Positions 1 to 6,747 of a stretch of DNA of 8,153 nt are shown piece by piece. The stretch comes from Roseovarius sp. GTDB lineage: Bacteria; Pseudomonadota; Alphaproteobacteria; Rhodobacterales; Rhodobacteraceae. Made by a program: the position numbers and the translations under genes. The stretch lies in assembly GCA_007125415.1 (NCBI GenBank), contig SLDH01000028.1, forward strand, positions 1-8,153, given 5' to 3'. The notes under the pieces were generated by a model. The model did not search any database, was not told where the DNA came from, and was given only the letters and a program-made list of their open reading frames with translations. Every line of letters starts with the position of its first letter. The first letter of the stretch is position 1.

Positions 1-507
1 AGCACAACAATCGAGATGCCTGCCATTGGCAGTGGCGTGGACAAGGCGCGGTTCAAGATGAAGGTTCGTCAATTCATTCAGGCGCACAGCGACCACATCA
101 CCCTGATCAAGCTGCGCCGTGCTGAGCAGCTGACAAAACAGGATCTCGACGAGCTCGGGCGCATTCTGATCGATCAGGGCGTTGCCGATGACGCGTTTCT
201 GTCTGGACTGGATGCCGAGGGCGGGATCGCCCGCTTCCTTCGCTCGCTCACTGGCTTGGATAAAGCTGCGACCAAGGCCGCGTTCAGCGATTTTGTGGGC
301 CGCCACCAGCTGAGCGCCGATCAGGTCGAGTTCCTCGATATGGTGATCGATAGCCTGACCGAAAGCGGCTTTGTGGACCCCAGCACTTTCTATGAAAGCC
401 CGTTCACTGATCTCGACGACATGGGCATTGCGGGTGTGTTCGATAGAGAACAGACCAAGGAAATCATCCGCATCGTGACTTCACTCAATCAAGTTGAAGC
501 CGCGTAG
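1..507 (+). CDS. hsdR: Type I restriction enzyme R subunit, C-terminal fragment (EcoEI-type)
   Basis: This is the 3' end of a gene that enters from outside the window: the frame is open from base 1 (Ser-Thr-Thr-Ile-Glu precede the first Met at 16), giving 168 visible codons. The residues match the C-terminal domain of EcoEI-like HsdR proteins. A segment with the pattern FIQAHSDHITLIKLRR is followed by LTKQDLDELGRIL, then LSADQVEFLDMVIDSLTESG, VDPSTFYESPFTD, and a final GIAGVFDREQ. The full-length protein would be the ATP-dependent translocase and endonuclease of a type I restriction-modification system, working with HsdM and HsdS. None of its nuclease or helicase motifs fall inside the window, so intactness cannot be judged. 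It converges on the small gene at 522-824 with a 14-nt gap. Its position near a tRNA gene fits a defence cargo gene on an integrated island. Confidence 0.85.
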   Translation, partial: STTIEMPAIGSGVDKARFKMKVRQFIQAHSDHITLIKLRRAEQLTKQDLDELGRILIDQGVADDAFLSGLDAEGGIARFLRSLTGLDKAATKAAFSDFVGRHQLSADQVEFLDMVIDSLTESGFVDPSTFYESPFTDLDDMGIAGVFDREQTKEIIRIVTSLNQVEAA

Positions 508-521
508 TCTATTCGCCTGCC

Positions 522-824
522 CTACCCGACCACATCCCGCTCATAGGCTCTGACGAGCCGCCCCATTGTGGTCACGGGCTCAATGCCATCTTCGTCAAGC
601 CGCTTTGCCAAATGCATCGGGCGCACACCGATGCGGGTGGCAATCTGACCGATGGTCTCAAAACGTGACTCAAATTTTTCGACGCTTTTGAGGGTAATGA
701 GAGCGCGTTGATGATTTGTATCGGGGTTCTTTCGGCGGATTTGCTCCAGATAGCCTGCATCTCTCAAGGCGCGGATTGCGGCTGCGCTGATCTGTAAATG
801 CTCGGCGGCTTCCAGAATGGACAT
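522..824 (-). CDS. Small helix-turn-helix protein, possibly a truncated C-terminal remnant
   Basis: About 100 aa, starting at MSILEAAEHL. The same frame stays open upstream through the tRNA gene to 950, but that part is chance coding across a tRNA, so the ATG at 822-824 is preferred. No clear Shine-Dalgarno sequence precedes it. Two segments look like helix-turn-helix units: residues about 2-28 (ILEAAEHLQISAAAIRALRDAGYL) by pattern A..L.IS..A.R.L, and residues about 56-80 (IGQIATRIGVRPMHLAKRL). A repeated pattern of this kind occurs at the C-termini of TniQ-like and other larger mobile-element proteins as I remember them, so this may be the surviving tail of a longer gene cut at the tRNA. It could also be a genuine small regulator. 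Its lysine, asparagine and threonine content and AT-rich stretch differ from the genes to its right. Confidence 0.5.
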   Translation of the reverse strand: MSILEAAEHLQISAAAIRALRDAGYLEQIRRKNPDTNHQRALITLKSVEKFESRFETIGQIATRIGVRPMHLAKRLDEDGIEPVTTMGRLVRAYERDVVG

Positions 825-837
825 GTCTGTGCTGTGC

Positions 838-854
838 CTGCGTCGCTGACGCAG
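838..854. repeat. Inverted repeat, 7-bp arms with a 3-nt loop
   Basis: CTGCGTC at 838-844 and GACGCAG at 848-854 are perfect reverse complements around GCT. It lies between the tRNA 3' end and the small HTH gene. No T-run follows on either strand, so it is not a standard intrinsic terminator. It could be a protein binding site near the presumed attachment site. Confidence 0.5.
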
Positions 855-870
855 TGGCAATTCAGCATTG

Positions 871-886
871 TCGATCAGGATCGATC
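871..886. repeat. Inverted plus direct repeat of TCGATC near the tRNA 3' end
   Basis: TCGATC (871-876) is followed after AG by its reverse complement GATCGA (879-884), and TCGATC recurs directly at 881-886. It sits 16 nt outside the end of the tRNA gene. A role in site-specific recombination or as an operator is possible but not shown. Confidence 0.4.
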
Positions 887-901
887 TGACACAAATATGG
901 T

Positions 902-978
902 TGGCGGACCGAGGAGGATTCGAACCCCCGACCCCTTGATTCGTAGTCAAGTACTCTATCCAGCTGAGCTATCGGTCC
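902..978 (-). tRNA. tRNA-Arg (anticodon ACG)
   Basis: A complete 77-nt cloverleaf can be drawn on the minus strand. The acceptor stem GGACCGA (978-972) pairs with TCGGTCC (912-906), followed by discriminator G and an encoded CCA (904-902). The D arm contains GCTC...GAGT with a loop AGCTGGATA, including the A20 expected of arginine tRNAs. The anticodon stem CTTGA/TCAAG encloses loop CTACGAA, so the anticodon is ACG, which after deamination to inosine would read CGU, CGC and CGA. The T arm has loop TTCGAAT closed by GGGGG/CCTCC with one G-T pair. The gene is downstream of, and on the same strand as, the histidine kinase gene, 56 nt after its stop. Its 3' end forms the likely border with an island. 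Confidence 0.95.
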
Positions 979-988
979 GCTGGCGAGC

Positions 989-1017
989 GATCTATCCGTT
1001 GCGCCGGGGCTTGGCAA
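989..1017 (-). promoter_or_regulatory. Candidate sigma-70-type promoter of tRNA-Arg
   Basis: On the minus strand TTGCCA (1017-1012; five of six matches to TTGACA) is followed after exactly 17 nt by TAGATC (994-989; three of six matches to TATAAT). The -10 ends 10 nt before the first base of the mature tRNA. Spacing is ideal, the -10 is weak. It would let the tRNA be made independently of the upstream kinase operon. Confidence 0.5.
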
Positions 1018-1034
1018 GGGGCGACGGGCAGAAA

Positions 1035-2423
1035 TTATCTGGGGCTCAATTCGTCGCCCTTTGGCAGGACGATGAGAAAGGACGTGCCCCTCTCATCACT
1101 GCGCTCCAATGTCAGCGCGCCCCCATGGCCGCGCACAAGCTCCATCGCGATGGAGAGACCAAGCCCGGTGCCGCCCCGCGTGGCACCGCCCGCGAAGGGT
1201 TCGAAGAGATGCGCCTTCGCCTTGGGGGGCAGGCCGGGGCCGGTATCGCTGACGCGGATCGTCCAGTCACGATCGCTTTCGCTGGCAGAGACACCGATCT
1301 CACCGGGTTTGCCCGTATCGACGATGGCTTGCCTCGCATTGCGCACGAGGTTGGCAAGCACGCGGTAGATCTGTTCCGTATCGCCCCGGATCATCATGCT
1401 GGCCGGTATATCGACCGAAAAACTGAGATCGTAATCACCCACCGACAGCCGCTCGCTGTCGATCACATCCTGCACGATGTCCTGCAGATGAAAGCGCGTC
1501 AGCATCGGTGTCGGCTCTTCGGCCTTGCCGAAAGCGAGCGTGCTTTCACACAGATGTACGGCGCGGGTGATCGAGTTGACCAGCTTGGGGGCCATGCGTT
1601 TCACCGCCGGGTCCTCGCTCATTTCGATCCGGTCCGTGAAAAGCTGGGCGCTTGTGAGAATGTTGCGCAGATCATGGCTCACCTTGGCGACGGCGCTGCC
1701 CAATTGCGCCAGACGTTCGCGCTGTTTGAGGGCGGAGGTCAGTTGCGTCTGCAGGCGTTGCAGGGTTTCCTCGGCCTCGTGCAACTCGCGGATACCACTG
1801 GAGGGCGTGATCACAAGGCGCGCATCCTCCGGCGCGGCGGCGTAGGATTTCATGTGCTCCACGACCCGCCTGATCGGTTTTACCAGAACCTGCCGCACCG
1901 CGAGGTTGAGCAGAACGGCCGTGATCAGCGCGATCACCGCCGACAGGATCAGGATGCGCAGCCCGTAATCGAGCAGGGACGCGCGCAACTCGCCGGTTTC
2001 AAGTGTGATCTCGATCAGAAGCCCGCCCATGCGCGCAGGCTCCCCGATCACCCGGATCACCTGATCCTCGCTGTCGATCAGGCAGGCCAGCGCATCGCGA
2101 ACAAGCTCCATCGGGCCGGCATTGCGCAGATCGAAGGTCTGGTCGATGGGCCGTGGAAGTGGAGAGGACAGGACAAGCTGGCGCGCCTCGTCGCGGCGCA
2201 GCACCACATTGAAGACGCCGGCATTATCGAGCAATTCCGCCTCGAGGCTGCTGTCAATATCTTCATTGGCCAGAAGGACGAGAGAGGCGATTTGCGCACG
2301 TTCCAGCCGCGACATCAGAAAATCCACGCGGTAACGCGCAACCGATGGTACGAAGATCAGGACTTCGGCCAGCATCACGAAGATCGCCGTCAGGATCAGA
2401 AAGCGGCCGGAAAGCGTGTTCAT
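1035..2423 (-). CDS. Membrane-bound sensor histidine kinase
   Basis: A 462-aa two-component sensor of the inner membrane. It has a first transmembrane segment at about residues 8-26, an extracytoplasmic sensing region of roughly 125 residues with no family I recognise, and a second transmembrane segment at about 155-175. A HAMP-like linker (about 176-232) leads into the dimerisation/phosphoacceptor domain with His250 in KVSHDLRNIL. The usual Pro of HELRxPL is Ile here. The ATPase domain shows an N box (NLVRNARQ, 358-365), G1 box (DTGPGL, 393-398), F box (LFEPF, 406-410) and G2 box (GGTGLGLS, 417-424), so it should be catalytically active. It is the last gene of a three-gene operon, 21 nt after the oxidoreductase stop, with a GGGGAAG ribosome site before its ATG. 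No response regulator is encoded nearby, so its partner is elsewhere or beyond the island border. Its signal is unknown; redox or membrane stress is a guess from the neighbours. Confidence 0.9.
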   Translation of the reverse strand: MNTLSGRFLILTAIFVMLAEVLIFVPSVARYRVDFLMSRLERAQIASLVLLANEDIDSSLEAELLDNAGVFNVVLRRDEARQLVLSSPLPRPIDQTFDLRNAGPMELVRDALACLIDSEDQVIRVIGEPARMGGLLIEITLETGELRASLLDYGLRILILSAVIALITAVLLNLAVRQVLVKPIRRVVEHMKSYAAAPEDARLVITPSSGIRELHEAEETLQRLQTQLTSALKQRERLAQLGSAVAKVSHDLRNILTSAQLFTDRIEMSEDPAVKRMAPKLVNSITRAVHLCESTLAFGKAEEPTPMLTRFHLQDIVQDVIDSERLSVGDYDLSFSVDIPASMMIRGDTEQIYRVLANLVRNARQAIVDTGKPGEIGVSASESDRDWTIRVSDTGPGLPPKAKAHLFEPFAGGATRGGTGLGLSIAMELVRGHGGALTLERSDERGTSFLIVLPKGDELSPR

Positions 2424-2444
2424 GCCGTCTTCCCCCGCGCCATT

Positions 2445-3863
2445 TCAGGGCAGCCAGCGCTGAACGAGGCCCACCATGGATTTGACCAAAGGGCTCTCGA
2501 AAAGGCGTGGGGCGAAATACGCACCTGCGGCGCGCTTGTTCAATTCACCGATGGTGGGGTAGGGCGCGACCATGTTCGCCACATGCTTCATCTTCAGCCG
2601 GTTGGCAAGCACCAGCGCCCAGAGATTGATCAACTCCCCCGCCTGATGGCCCAGGATGGAGACGCCGACAGGGCGGCCGCCTGCGACCATGACCTTGATC
2701 AGGCCCGTCGTCCTGCGCTCGGCGATGGCGCGGTCGTTATGGGCATAGTCGAGGCGCACCACCTCCAGCCTGATCCCGTGCTCCTTTCGCGCCTGCGCCT
2801 CGGTCAGCCCGACCTGCGCAAGCTCCGGATCGGTGTAGGTGGCCCAGGGGATGTGATCGGTCCGTTGCCTTGCGGGCAGGCCGAAGAGGGCGGACCGGAT
2901 GACGATGCCCGCCTGATAGCCTGCCACATGGGTGAATTGCTGCCCGCCCGACACGTCACCGATGGCATGGACACGCGCGTTGCTCGTCTTCAGCGCGGCA
3001 TCCACCTTGATGACACCCTTGCGCATCTGGATCCCACCCGCCTTGAGATCGAGCCGCTCGGTATTGGCCTTGCGTCCGACTGCCACAAGCAGATGCGTGC
3101 CCGCGAAGACGCGGCCATCCCTGGCCTCAACCTCGATCGCCCCCGCCTTGCCGCGAATCTCGGAGGCCATGGCGCCTTCCTCGATGCGGATCCCCTCGTC
3201 GCGCAGGCACTTCAGCAGGATGGCCGCGAGTTCCGGGTCGTCCTTGGCGAGCACCCTTTCTCCTTCGATCACCGTCACCTCGCTGCCCAGACGGCGATGC
3301 GCCTGGGCCATTTCCAGCCCGATGGGGCCGCCGCCGATGATCAGCAGGTGTCCGGGCCGTTCGCGCAGGTCGAAAACTGTCTCATTGGTCAGGAACGGGA
3401 TCTTGTCGAGCCCCGGAACGGGGGGCACCAGCGGGCTGGAGCCGGTGGCGATGACGATGCGCCGTGCGGTGATGATGTCATCTCCCGCCTGCACCTGCAC
3501 AGGCGACAGAAAGCGCCCGTATTCCCGGATCACCCGCACGCCCAGCCCCTCGAACCGCTCCACGCTGTCATGCGGCGCGATCTGGGCGATGACATCGGCC
3601 ACATGATCTTTGGCGGCGGCAAAATCCACCACCGGCTCCACATCGGCCACGCCATAGATTCCGGCATGGCTCTGCGCATGCGCCGCCTTGGCGCTGGCAA
3701 GCAGCGCCTTCGAGGGCACGCAGCCGTAATTGAGGCAATCGCCGCCCATCTTGTGGCCTTCCAGAAGGATCACCGAAGCGCCCATCTGAGCGGCACCGGC
3801 GGCCACGGAGAGCCCGCCCGAGCCGGCACCGATGACCAGAATATCCGTCTTGAGATCGGCCAT
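2445..3863 (-). CDS. FAD-dependent pyridine nucleotide-disulfide oxidoreductase (mercuric reductase/dihydrolipoamide dehydrogenase-like)
   Basis: A 472-aa class I flavoprotein disulfide reductase. The N-terminal FAD-binding loop is GAGSGG (12-17). The redox-active disulfide is Cys43/Cys48 in GGDCLNYGCVPSKALL. ATGSSP (139-144) and the NAD(P)H-binding loop GGGPIG (177-182) follow, then the second FAD motif HAIGDV (299-304) and a C-terminal dimerisation domain. In lipoamide dehydrogenase and glutathione reductase the C-terminal active-site motif is HPTxxE; here it is YPTIGE (435-440), so the catalytic His is Tyr, as in mercuric reductases. However, the C-terminus (ending VQRWLP) lacks the vicinal Cys pair of MerA and there is no N-terminal metal-binding domain. 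It is therefore neither a standard Lpd nor a standard MerA, and its substrate is unknown. It starts 3 nt after the stop of the TVP38-family gene, which suggests a joint, probably membrane-associated, redox role. Confidence 0.9.
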   Translation of the reverse strand: MADLKTDILVIGAGSGGLSVAAGAAQMGASVILLEGHKMGGDCLNYGCVPSKALLASAKAAHAQSHAGIYGVADVEPVVDFAAAKDHVADVIAQIAPHDSVERFEGLGVRVIREYGRFLSPVQVQAGDDIITARRIVIATGSSPLVPPVPGLDKIPFLTNETVFDLRERPGHLLIIGGGPIGLEMAQAHRRLGSEVTVIEGERVLAKDDPELAAILLKCLRDEGIRIEEGAMASEIRGKAGAIEVEARDGRVFAGTHLLVAVGRKANTERLDLKAGGIQMRKGVIKVDAALKTSNARVHAIGDVSGGQQFTHVAGYQAGIVIRSALFGLPARQRTDHIPWATYTDPELAQVGLTEAQARKEHGIRLEVVRLDYAHNDRAIAERRTTGLIKVMVAGGRPVGVSILGHQAGELINLWALVLANRLKMKHVANMVAPYPTIGELNKRAAGAYFAPRLFESPLVKSMVGLVQRWLP

Positions 3864-3866
3864 GGC

Positions 3867-4598
3867 TCAGCTCTCCTTCCTGCCGCGCAGCGCCTTGAGC
3901 GCCATGGGCAGGGCGGCAAGGGCGGCAAGCCCGAAAATGGGTCCGATGATCTGCGGCTCCCACAGAAGGCTCAGATCAGGGGTGTCGCCCCGGTCGAACA
4001 CTTCGCCCAGCCCCACGCCGACCCAGGTGAAGACGAGCGCGCCGGGAATGATGCCGAGCGCCGTGGTCCATGCGAATCTGACGAACCCCACGCCCACCAG
4101 CGCCGGGAGCAGATTGGCCACGAAAAACGGCACGGCAGGCACGAGGCGCAGCAGCAAGAGCACGCTGATCTCGTTTTCCTTCAAGCCGTTGCGCAGCTTC
4201 TTCAATGTGCCTTCCGAGGCGTTCAATTTCGCGGTCATCACACGGCCGAGCCCGGCGCGCGCGGCGAGAAAGATGGCCATGGCCCCCAGCGTGGCGGCAA
4301 TGACATTGAAAAGCGTGCCGAAGACCAGCCCGAAGAGAAACCCGCCCGTCACCGAAGAAACCGCCGCACCCGGCAGCGAGAAGGCGACAATGGTGAAATA
4401 GACCCCGATGAAGACCGCGACCAGCGCAAGGTAATGCGCATCCCGAAACGCCAGCAGCGCGCCGCGGTTCTCGCGCAGGGTTTCGAAGCCGAGATAATCA
4501 CCCAGCGTGAAAAAACCCACGATGGCGGCGATCAGGATCGCGGCCAGCGGCGCATGACGCCACAGGCGTGAGCGGGGGGCGGGGTCTGCTTTGTCCAT
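3867..4598 (-). CDS. TVP38/TMEM64 (VTT/DedA superfamily) membrane protein
   Basis: A 243-aa multi-pass inner-membrane protein. Hydrophobic segments lie at about residues 15-33, 56-75, 84-113, 144-166, 176-198 and 216-233. The family signature is clear: SLPGAAVSSVTGGFLFG (74-90), the charged/re-entrant segment RLVPAVPFFVANLLPALVGV (151-170) and GIIPG (182-186). Relatives in the VTT/DedA superfamily are linked to lipid scrambling or flipping and to membrane homeostasis; the substrate here is not known. It is the first gene of the minus-strand operon, and the next gene starts 3 nt after its TGA. TVP38 genes beside, or fused to, mercuric-reductase-like flavoproteins are a recurring arrangement as I recall, which supports a functional link. 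The start at 4596-4598 is the first Met; the upstream sequence has only a weak purine-rich ribosome site. I see no convincing promoter in the 285-nt gap to rpmH on this strand. Confidence 0.88.
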   Translation of the reverse strand: MDKADPAPRSRLWRHAPLAAILIAAIVGFFTLGDYLGFETLRENRGALLAFRDAHYLALVAVFIGVYFTIVAFSLPGAAVSSVTGGFLFGLVFGTLFNVIAATLGAMAIFLAARAGLGRVMTAKLNASEGTLKKLRNGLKENEISVLLLLRLVPAVPFFVANLLPALVGVGFVRFAWTTALGIIPGALVFTWVGVGLGEVFDRGDTPDLSLLWEPQIIGPIFGLAALAALPMALKALRGRKES

Positions 4599-4785
4599 CT
4601 GGGTCTTTTCCGGTCTGATTTCTGTTCCTCTCCAGATGCACCCATGTTCCGCCGAATGCTACAGCCCTCACGCTTGGGTGATGGCGGGTGATGCGCCGGG
4701 GGGCGAGAAACCACCTCGGCTGCGCATTTGTAACATCATGAAACCACACGACCATCGATTTTGCAGCATTTCAGGGTGACCGTGT

Positions 4786-4814
4786 TTGACTTATGAAACA
4801 TTCCCTTCTATTGA
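4786..4814 (+). promoter_or_regulatory. rpmH: Candidate promoter of the rpmH-rnpA-yidD-sulfotransferase operon
   Basis: TTGACT (4786-4791) is a good -35 match and is followed after 17 nt by TATTGA (4809-4814), a partial -10 match. It lies 69 nt before the rpmH start, leaving an untranslated leader of about 60 nt. It sits in the divergent region between the minus-strand TVP38 operon and rpmH. Confidence 0.4.
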
Positions 4815-4883
4815 CCGGGGCCTGATACATGACGGGAGGGCCGCGATTCACGCAAGGCCCCCAAGGAAATCGGAGACGAAGCG

Positions 4884-5018
4884 ATGAAACGCACCTTTCA
4901 ACCCTCGAATCTCGTGCGCAAGCGTCGTCACGGGTTTCGCGCGCGCATGGCCACCAAGGCAGGGCGCAAGATCCTGAATGCGCGCCGCGCACGTGGCCGC
5001 AAATCTTTGAGCGCCTAA
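4884..5018 (+). CDS. rpmH: Ribosomal protein bL34
   Basis: A 44-aa, strongly basic protein reading [20 protein letters not shown], continuing with [20 protein letters not shown] and KSLSA. This is the near-invariant L34 sequence, full length for the family. L34 is a small protein of the large ribosomal subunit that contacts 23S rRNA. The start is fixed by GGAG at 4872-4875 with an 8-nt spacing and by the conserved MKRTFQP N-terminus. It is the first gene of the plus-strand operon, with rnpA 19 nt downstream, the standard bacterial rpmH-rnpA pairing. Confidence 0.98.
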
Positions 5019-5037
5019 GCGCCAGCGCGACAGGCCC

Positions 5038-5436
5038 ATGAAATTGACGCCGCCGGAGGCCCCCGAGGATCACGCGGGGAGAACACCCCCGGCGGCTTCG
5101 CCTTGCATAAGACGCATGCGCAACCGGCGGCAATTCCTCGCCGCGGCGCGGGGCAGGCGGCAGGTTGTGCCGTCGATGCTGGTGCAGGCGCATGACCGGC
5201 GCGATGCCGATCCTTCGGTGCATGTGGGCTTCACCTGCTCGAAGAAGGTCGGCAATGCCGTGGCCCGCAACCGCGCCAAGCGCCGTTTGCGCGCGGTGGC
5301 ACAGGAGGTGCTGACCGATCAGGCGCGTCCGGGCTGGGATTACGTGCTGATCGGCAAGCGGGAGGCGACAGCCGCGCGGGACTATGCCGATCTGCGTGAT
5401 GATCTTCTGATGGCGCTGGAAAGGCTGCACCGATGA
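5038..5436 (+). CDS. rnpA: Ribonuclease P protein component
   Basis: A 132-aa basic protein, the protein subunit that helps the RNase P RNA remove 5' leaders from tRNA precursors. The family core begins near residue 26 ([15 protein letters not shown]). It includes [16 protein letters not shown] and the RNR signature at 73-85 ([13 protein letters not shown]), ending WDYVLIGK and LERLHR. The first 25 residues are a Pro/Ala-rich extension; alphaproteobacterial RnpA proteins often carry one. The start is uncertain. The ATG at 5038 has only a weak AGG at 5032-5034, too close, while an in-frame ATG at 5116 would give a 106-aa core protein. A GC-rich hairpin lies between these two starts. It follows rpmH by 19 nt and overlaps yidD by 4 nt (ATGA), so translation is probably coupled. 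Confidence 0.95.
   Translation: MKLTPPEAPEDHAGRTPPAASPCIRRMRNRRQFLAAARGRRQVVPSMLVQAHDRRDADPSVHVGFTCSKKVGNAVARNRAKRRLRAVAQEVLTDQARPGWDYVLIGKREATAARDYADLRDDLLMALERLHR
5049..5096 (+). other. GC-rich two-part hairpin at the 5' end of rnpA
   Basis: GCCGCCGG (5049-5056) is perfectly complementary to CCGGCGGC (5089-5096). Inside it CCCCG (5061-5065) pairs with CGGGG (5075-5079) around a 9-nt loop. The structure begins 11 nt into the annotated rnpA frame and ends 19 nt before the alternative ATG at 5116. No T-run follows. It may control rnpA translation or protect the processed mRNA between rpmH and rnpA. Confidence 0.45.
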
Positions 5437-5662
5437 GCCCGTTGGCCTATATCGTGTCCTTGCCCGTGCGAGCCTATCGGCTGATCTTCTCGCCATGGGT
5501 GGGCTTTCATTGCCGCTATCACCCGACCTGCAGTCAATATGCGCTCGAGGCGCTCGAAAGACATGGCGCCATCCGCGGCACCTGGCTGGCCATGCGTCGC
5601 ATCGCCCGATGCCACCCATGGGGCCGTTCGGGCCATGATCCCGTGCCAGAAAAGGACGACGC

Positions 5663-5666
<4 letters not shown>
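5433..5666 (+). CDS. yidD: Membrane protein insertion efficiency factor YidD
   Basis: A 77-aa protein of usual family length. It has a short amphipathic/hydrophobic N-terminus ([19 protein letters not shown]) followed by the diagnostic [19 protein letters not shown] and the final [17 protein letters not shown]. Conserved cysteines are at 27, 33 and 60. YidD is associated with the inner membrane and assists YidC-dependent insertion of membrane proteins. The start codon overlaps the rnpA stop (ATGA, 5433-5436), with GGAAAGG as ribosome site 8 nt upstream. Its own TGA overlaps the next ATG in the same way. The usual nearby yidC gene is not in the window. Confidence 0.96.
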
Positions 5667-6562
<896 letters not shown>

Positions 6563-6625
6563 CCCTGTGTGCTGTCTGTGGCGCTGTCAGATGTTGTCCG
6601 AGTGACTGTTCCGTGTGCCGCAGGC

Positions 6626-6652
6626 CGCGCAGGTATCTGCAGATGCCGCGCG
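6626..6652. repeat. Long imperfect palindrome centred on CTGCAG
   Basis: The core ATCTGCAGAT (6635-6644) is a perfect palindrome. It extends to GGTATCTGCAGATGCC (6632-6647, one T-G wobble), and after a single unpaired A to CGCGC (6626-6630) against GCGCG (6648-6652). No T-run follows. It could be an operator-like dyad or an RNA hairpin at the 3' end of the sulfotransferase transcript. Confidence 0.45.
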
Positions 6653-6702
6653 ATTCAAGGGGGTCACTCTGTCCGGCGCGTCGGCAGGTTTCTGGGATAA
6701 GT

Positions 6703-6739
6703 GAAGAGGCGGGCGCGTGGCCCGCCTCTTCGGTTTTCT
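6703..6739. terminator. Intrinsic terminator between convergent genes, probably bidirectional
   Basis: GAAGAGGCGGGC (6703-6714) and GCCCGCCTCTTC (6720-6731) form a perfect 12-bp stem with a 5-nt loop. On the plus strand it is followed by GGTTTTCT, a short T-tract, so it can end the operon that finishes with the sulfotransferase, although it lies 140 nt after that stop. On the minus strand it begins 16 nt after the Amt-family stop but has a poor T-tract (ACTTATCC). Serving both genes is the simplest reading. Confidence 0.7.
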
Positions 6740-6747
6740 GTCGGCTC

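Larger units (their letters stand above)
1..901. mobile_element. Probable edge of a tRNA-Arg-integrated genomic island (partial)
   Basis: The segment next to the 3' end of tRNA-Arg carries a restriction-modification gene and a small, possibly truncated DNA-binding gene. It reads as more AT-rich than the operons to the right, for example around 660-730. Integrases commonly recombine at tRNA 3' ends and leave the island on that side, which is the side seen here. No integrase gene and no second copy of the tRNA 3' end is visible, so the other border must lie outside the window. This is inference from context. Confidence 0.35.
6563..6747. other. Convergent intergenic region
   Basis: A gap of 185 nt between the sulfotransferase stop and the stop of the Amt-family gene. 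I find no credible coding frame. It holds an imperfect palindrome (6626-6652) and a strong terminator hairpin (6703-6739), both listed separately. Confidence 0.7.

Noticed and set aside
825..950. Upstream extension of the small HTH gene to a Met at 950
   Set aside because: The added codons would be encoded by the tRNA-Arg gene and its flank; the internal ATG at 822-824 is more credible.
979..1034. Terminator after the histidine kinase gene
   Set aside because: The 56 nt contain only a short CTTG-C-CAAG symmetry and no stem plus T-run, so read-through into the tRNA is possible.
798..4571. A 1257-codon plus-strand open frame
   Set aside because: It runs antisense through the tRNA, histidine kinase, flavoprotein and TVP38 genes, all with clear motifs on the minus strand. 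Its product is rich in His, Gln, Arg and Asp with no recognisable domain, typical of a shadow frame in GC-rich DNA.
4599..4883. Replication origin or DnaA boxes next to rpmH
   Set aside because: rpmH lies near oriC in some bacteria, but I see no TTATCCACA-like boxes or AT-rich unwinding region here.
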